A stretch of 6,266 nt of DNA from Spirochaetaceae bacterium. Lineage in GTDB: Bacteria > Spirochaetota > Spirochaetia > Treponematales > Breznakiellaceae. The translations under genes were made by a program, and so were the position numbers. Below the pieces are notes generated by a model. The model ran no database searches. It was not told where the DNA came from and was given only the letters and a program-made list of their open reading frames with translations. Positions 5,841 to 6,266 of the stretch are shown piece after piece. Each line of letters begins with the position of its first letter. The stretch's first letter is position 1. The stretch lies in contig JAITRV010000247.1 of the NCBI GenBank assembly GCA_031288215.1, forward strand, positions 1 through 6,266, read 5' to 3'.

Positions 5841-5859
5841 GGGGGCGGAGCCCCCTTTT
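5841..5859 (+). terminator. Intrinsic-terminator-like hairpin between moaA and the MOSC gene
   Basis: GGGGGC (5841-5846) pairs perfectly with GCCCCC (5850-5855) around a GGA loop. TTTT and then GTCTTT follow. This is the best terminator shape in the window. Because it lies inside an apparent molybdenum-cofactor operon and I see no clear promoter between it and the MOSC start, it may act as a leaky or conditional terminator or an mRNA-protecting stem. The G-run can also pair with C bases at 5826-5831, which would exclude this hairpin. Confidence 0.5.
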
Positions 5860-5878
5860 GTCTTTATAGAGGAGCATT

Positions 5879-6266
5879 ATGGGAAGAGTTATCGCGGTGT
5901 GCCGCAGCGAGAAAAAGGGAACCGCCAAGACCAATGTAGAAGCCGGGGAGTTCCGGGTCAGCCACGGCCTTGTGGGGGATGCCCATGCCGGAGACTGGCA
6001 CCGGCAGGTAAGCCTCCTCTCCTTCGAGAAGGTCGAGGCCTTCCGGGCCCGGGGCGCCGAGGTGGCCGATGGGGCCTTCGGGGAAAACCTCGTGGTGGAG
6101 GGCATTGATTTCAAGCAGCTCCCGGTGGGGACTATCCTGGAATGCGGCGGGGTAACCCTGGAAATGACCCAGATTGGGAAGGAATGCCACAGCCATTGCG
6201 CCATATTTAAGACGATGGGGGACTGCATCATGCCCCGGGAGGGGGTTTTTGCCCGGGTGCTTCAAG
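5879..6266 (+). CDS. MOSC-domain protein, 3'-truncated by the window
   Basis: MOSC domains are linked to sulfur transfer and handling of molybdenum or tungsten cofactors. The frame stays open from the ATG at 5879 to the window end (129 whole codons), so only the last part is missing if it is a typical single-domain protein of about 145-160 residues. Recognisable features are a start like that of small MOSC proteins (GRVIAVCRSEKKGTAK), GLVGDAHAG (30-38) with HRQVSLL (41-47), FGENL (67-71), and the Cys-rich GKECHSHCAIF (100-110) with Cys103 and Cys107, then Cys116 in GDCIMPREG. The conserved cysteines are candidates for carrying sulfur. GAGGAG (5869-5874) lies 4 bases before the start. Its position after moaC-moaA supports a role in cofactor synthesis. 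In similar loci such proteins are adjacent or fused to MogA/MoaB, which might follow beyond the edge. Confidence 0.88.
   Translation, partial: MGRVIAVCRSEKKGTAKTNVEAGEFRVSHGLVGDAHAGDWHRQVSLLSFEKVEAFRARGAEVADGAFGENLVVEGIDFKQLPVGTILECGGVTLEMTQIGKECHSHCAIFKTMGDCIMPREGVFARVLQ

Noticed and set aside
4609..6231. Long (540-codon) open frame on the minus strand opposite moaA and the MOSC gene
   Set aside because: It is antisense to two firmly identified genes, its translation is Pro/Gly/Arg-rich without any recognisable domain, and long antisense frames are expected in such GC-rich coding DNA.

Overview
The window is a GC-rich bacterial chromosomal segment with every supported gene on the + strand. 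It holds three blocks: the end of an ABC sugar-importer operon, a small middle island around an NYN/cold-shock protein, and the start of a molybdenum-cofactor operon. I see no insertion sequence, phage gene, CRISPR array, tRNA or rRNA. Protein style and GC-rich palindromic spacers suggest an anaerobic host. My best guess is a termite-gut-type treponeme or other spirochete, but this is a low-confidence impression and a Firmicutes origin is not excluded.

Region 1 (1-2829) is a CUT1-type carbohydrate ABC transporter. It has the C-terminal part of an extracellular solute-binding protein (start outside the window), then two MalF/MalG-like permeases, each with an EAA loop. A perfect 8-bp-stem hairpin lies between the binding protein and the first permease. 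No ATPase gene is present, so it must lie elsewhere; many CUT1 systems share a remote MsmX-type ATPase.

Region 2 (2830-4234) opens with palindromic sequence and a plausible sigma70-type promoter. A possible 60-residue small ORF with a signal-peptide-like N-terminus follows. Next is a 313-residue protein combining an NYN (PIN-like) nuclease domain with a C-terminal cold-shock-like domain. Parts of this gene are strikingly AT-richer than its neighbours. The spacer after it carries GC-rich inverted repeats and then a strong TTGCAA-N17-TATACT promoter for the next operon.

Region 3 (4235-6266) is moaC, moaA and a MOSC-domain gene that runs off the end. MoaA and MoaC together turn GTP into cyclic pyranopterin monophosphate, and MOSC proteins are linked to sulfur handling for molybdenum cofactors. 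moaC and moaA overlap by four bases (GTGA). That junction lies inside an imperfect 31-bp tandem duplication, which also forms the end of an unusual Gly/Pro/Glu-rich MoaC tail. A GC palindrome plus a terminator-like hairpin separates moaA from the MOSC gene.

Nothing here is clearly a new biological system. The observations most worth following are the moaC/moaA junction duplication, the NYN-cold-shock protein with its candidate leader ORF, and the GC-rich palindromic element after moaA, part of whose sequence recurs after the transporter operon.
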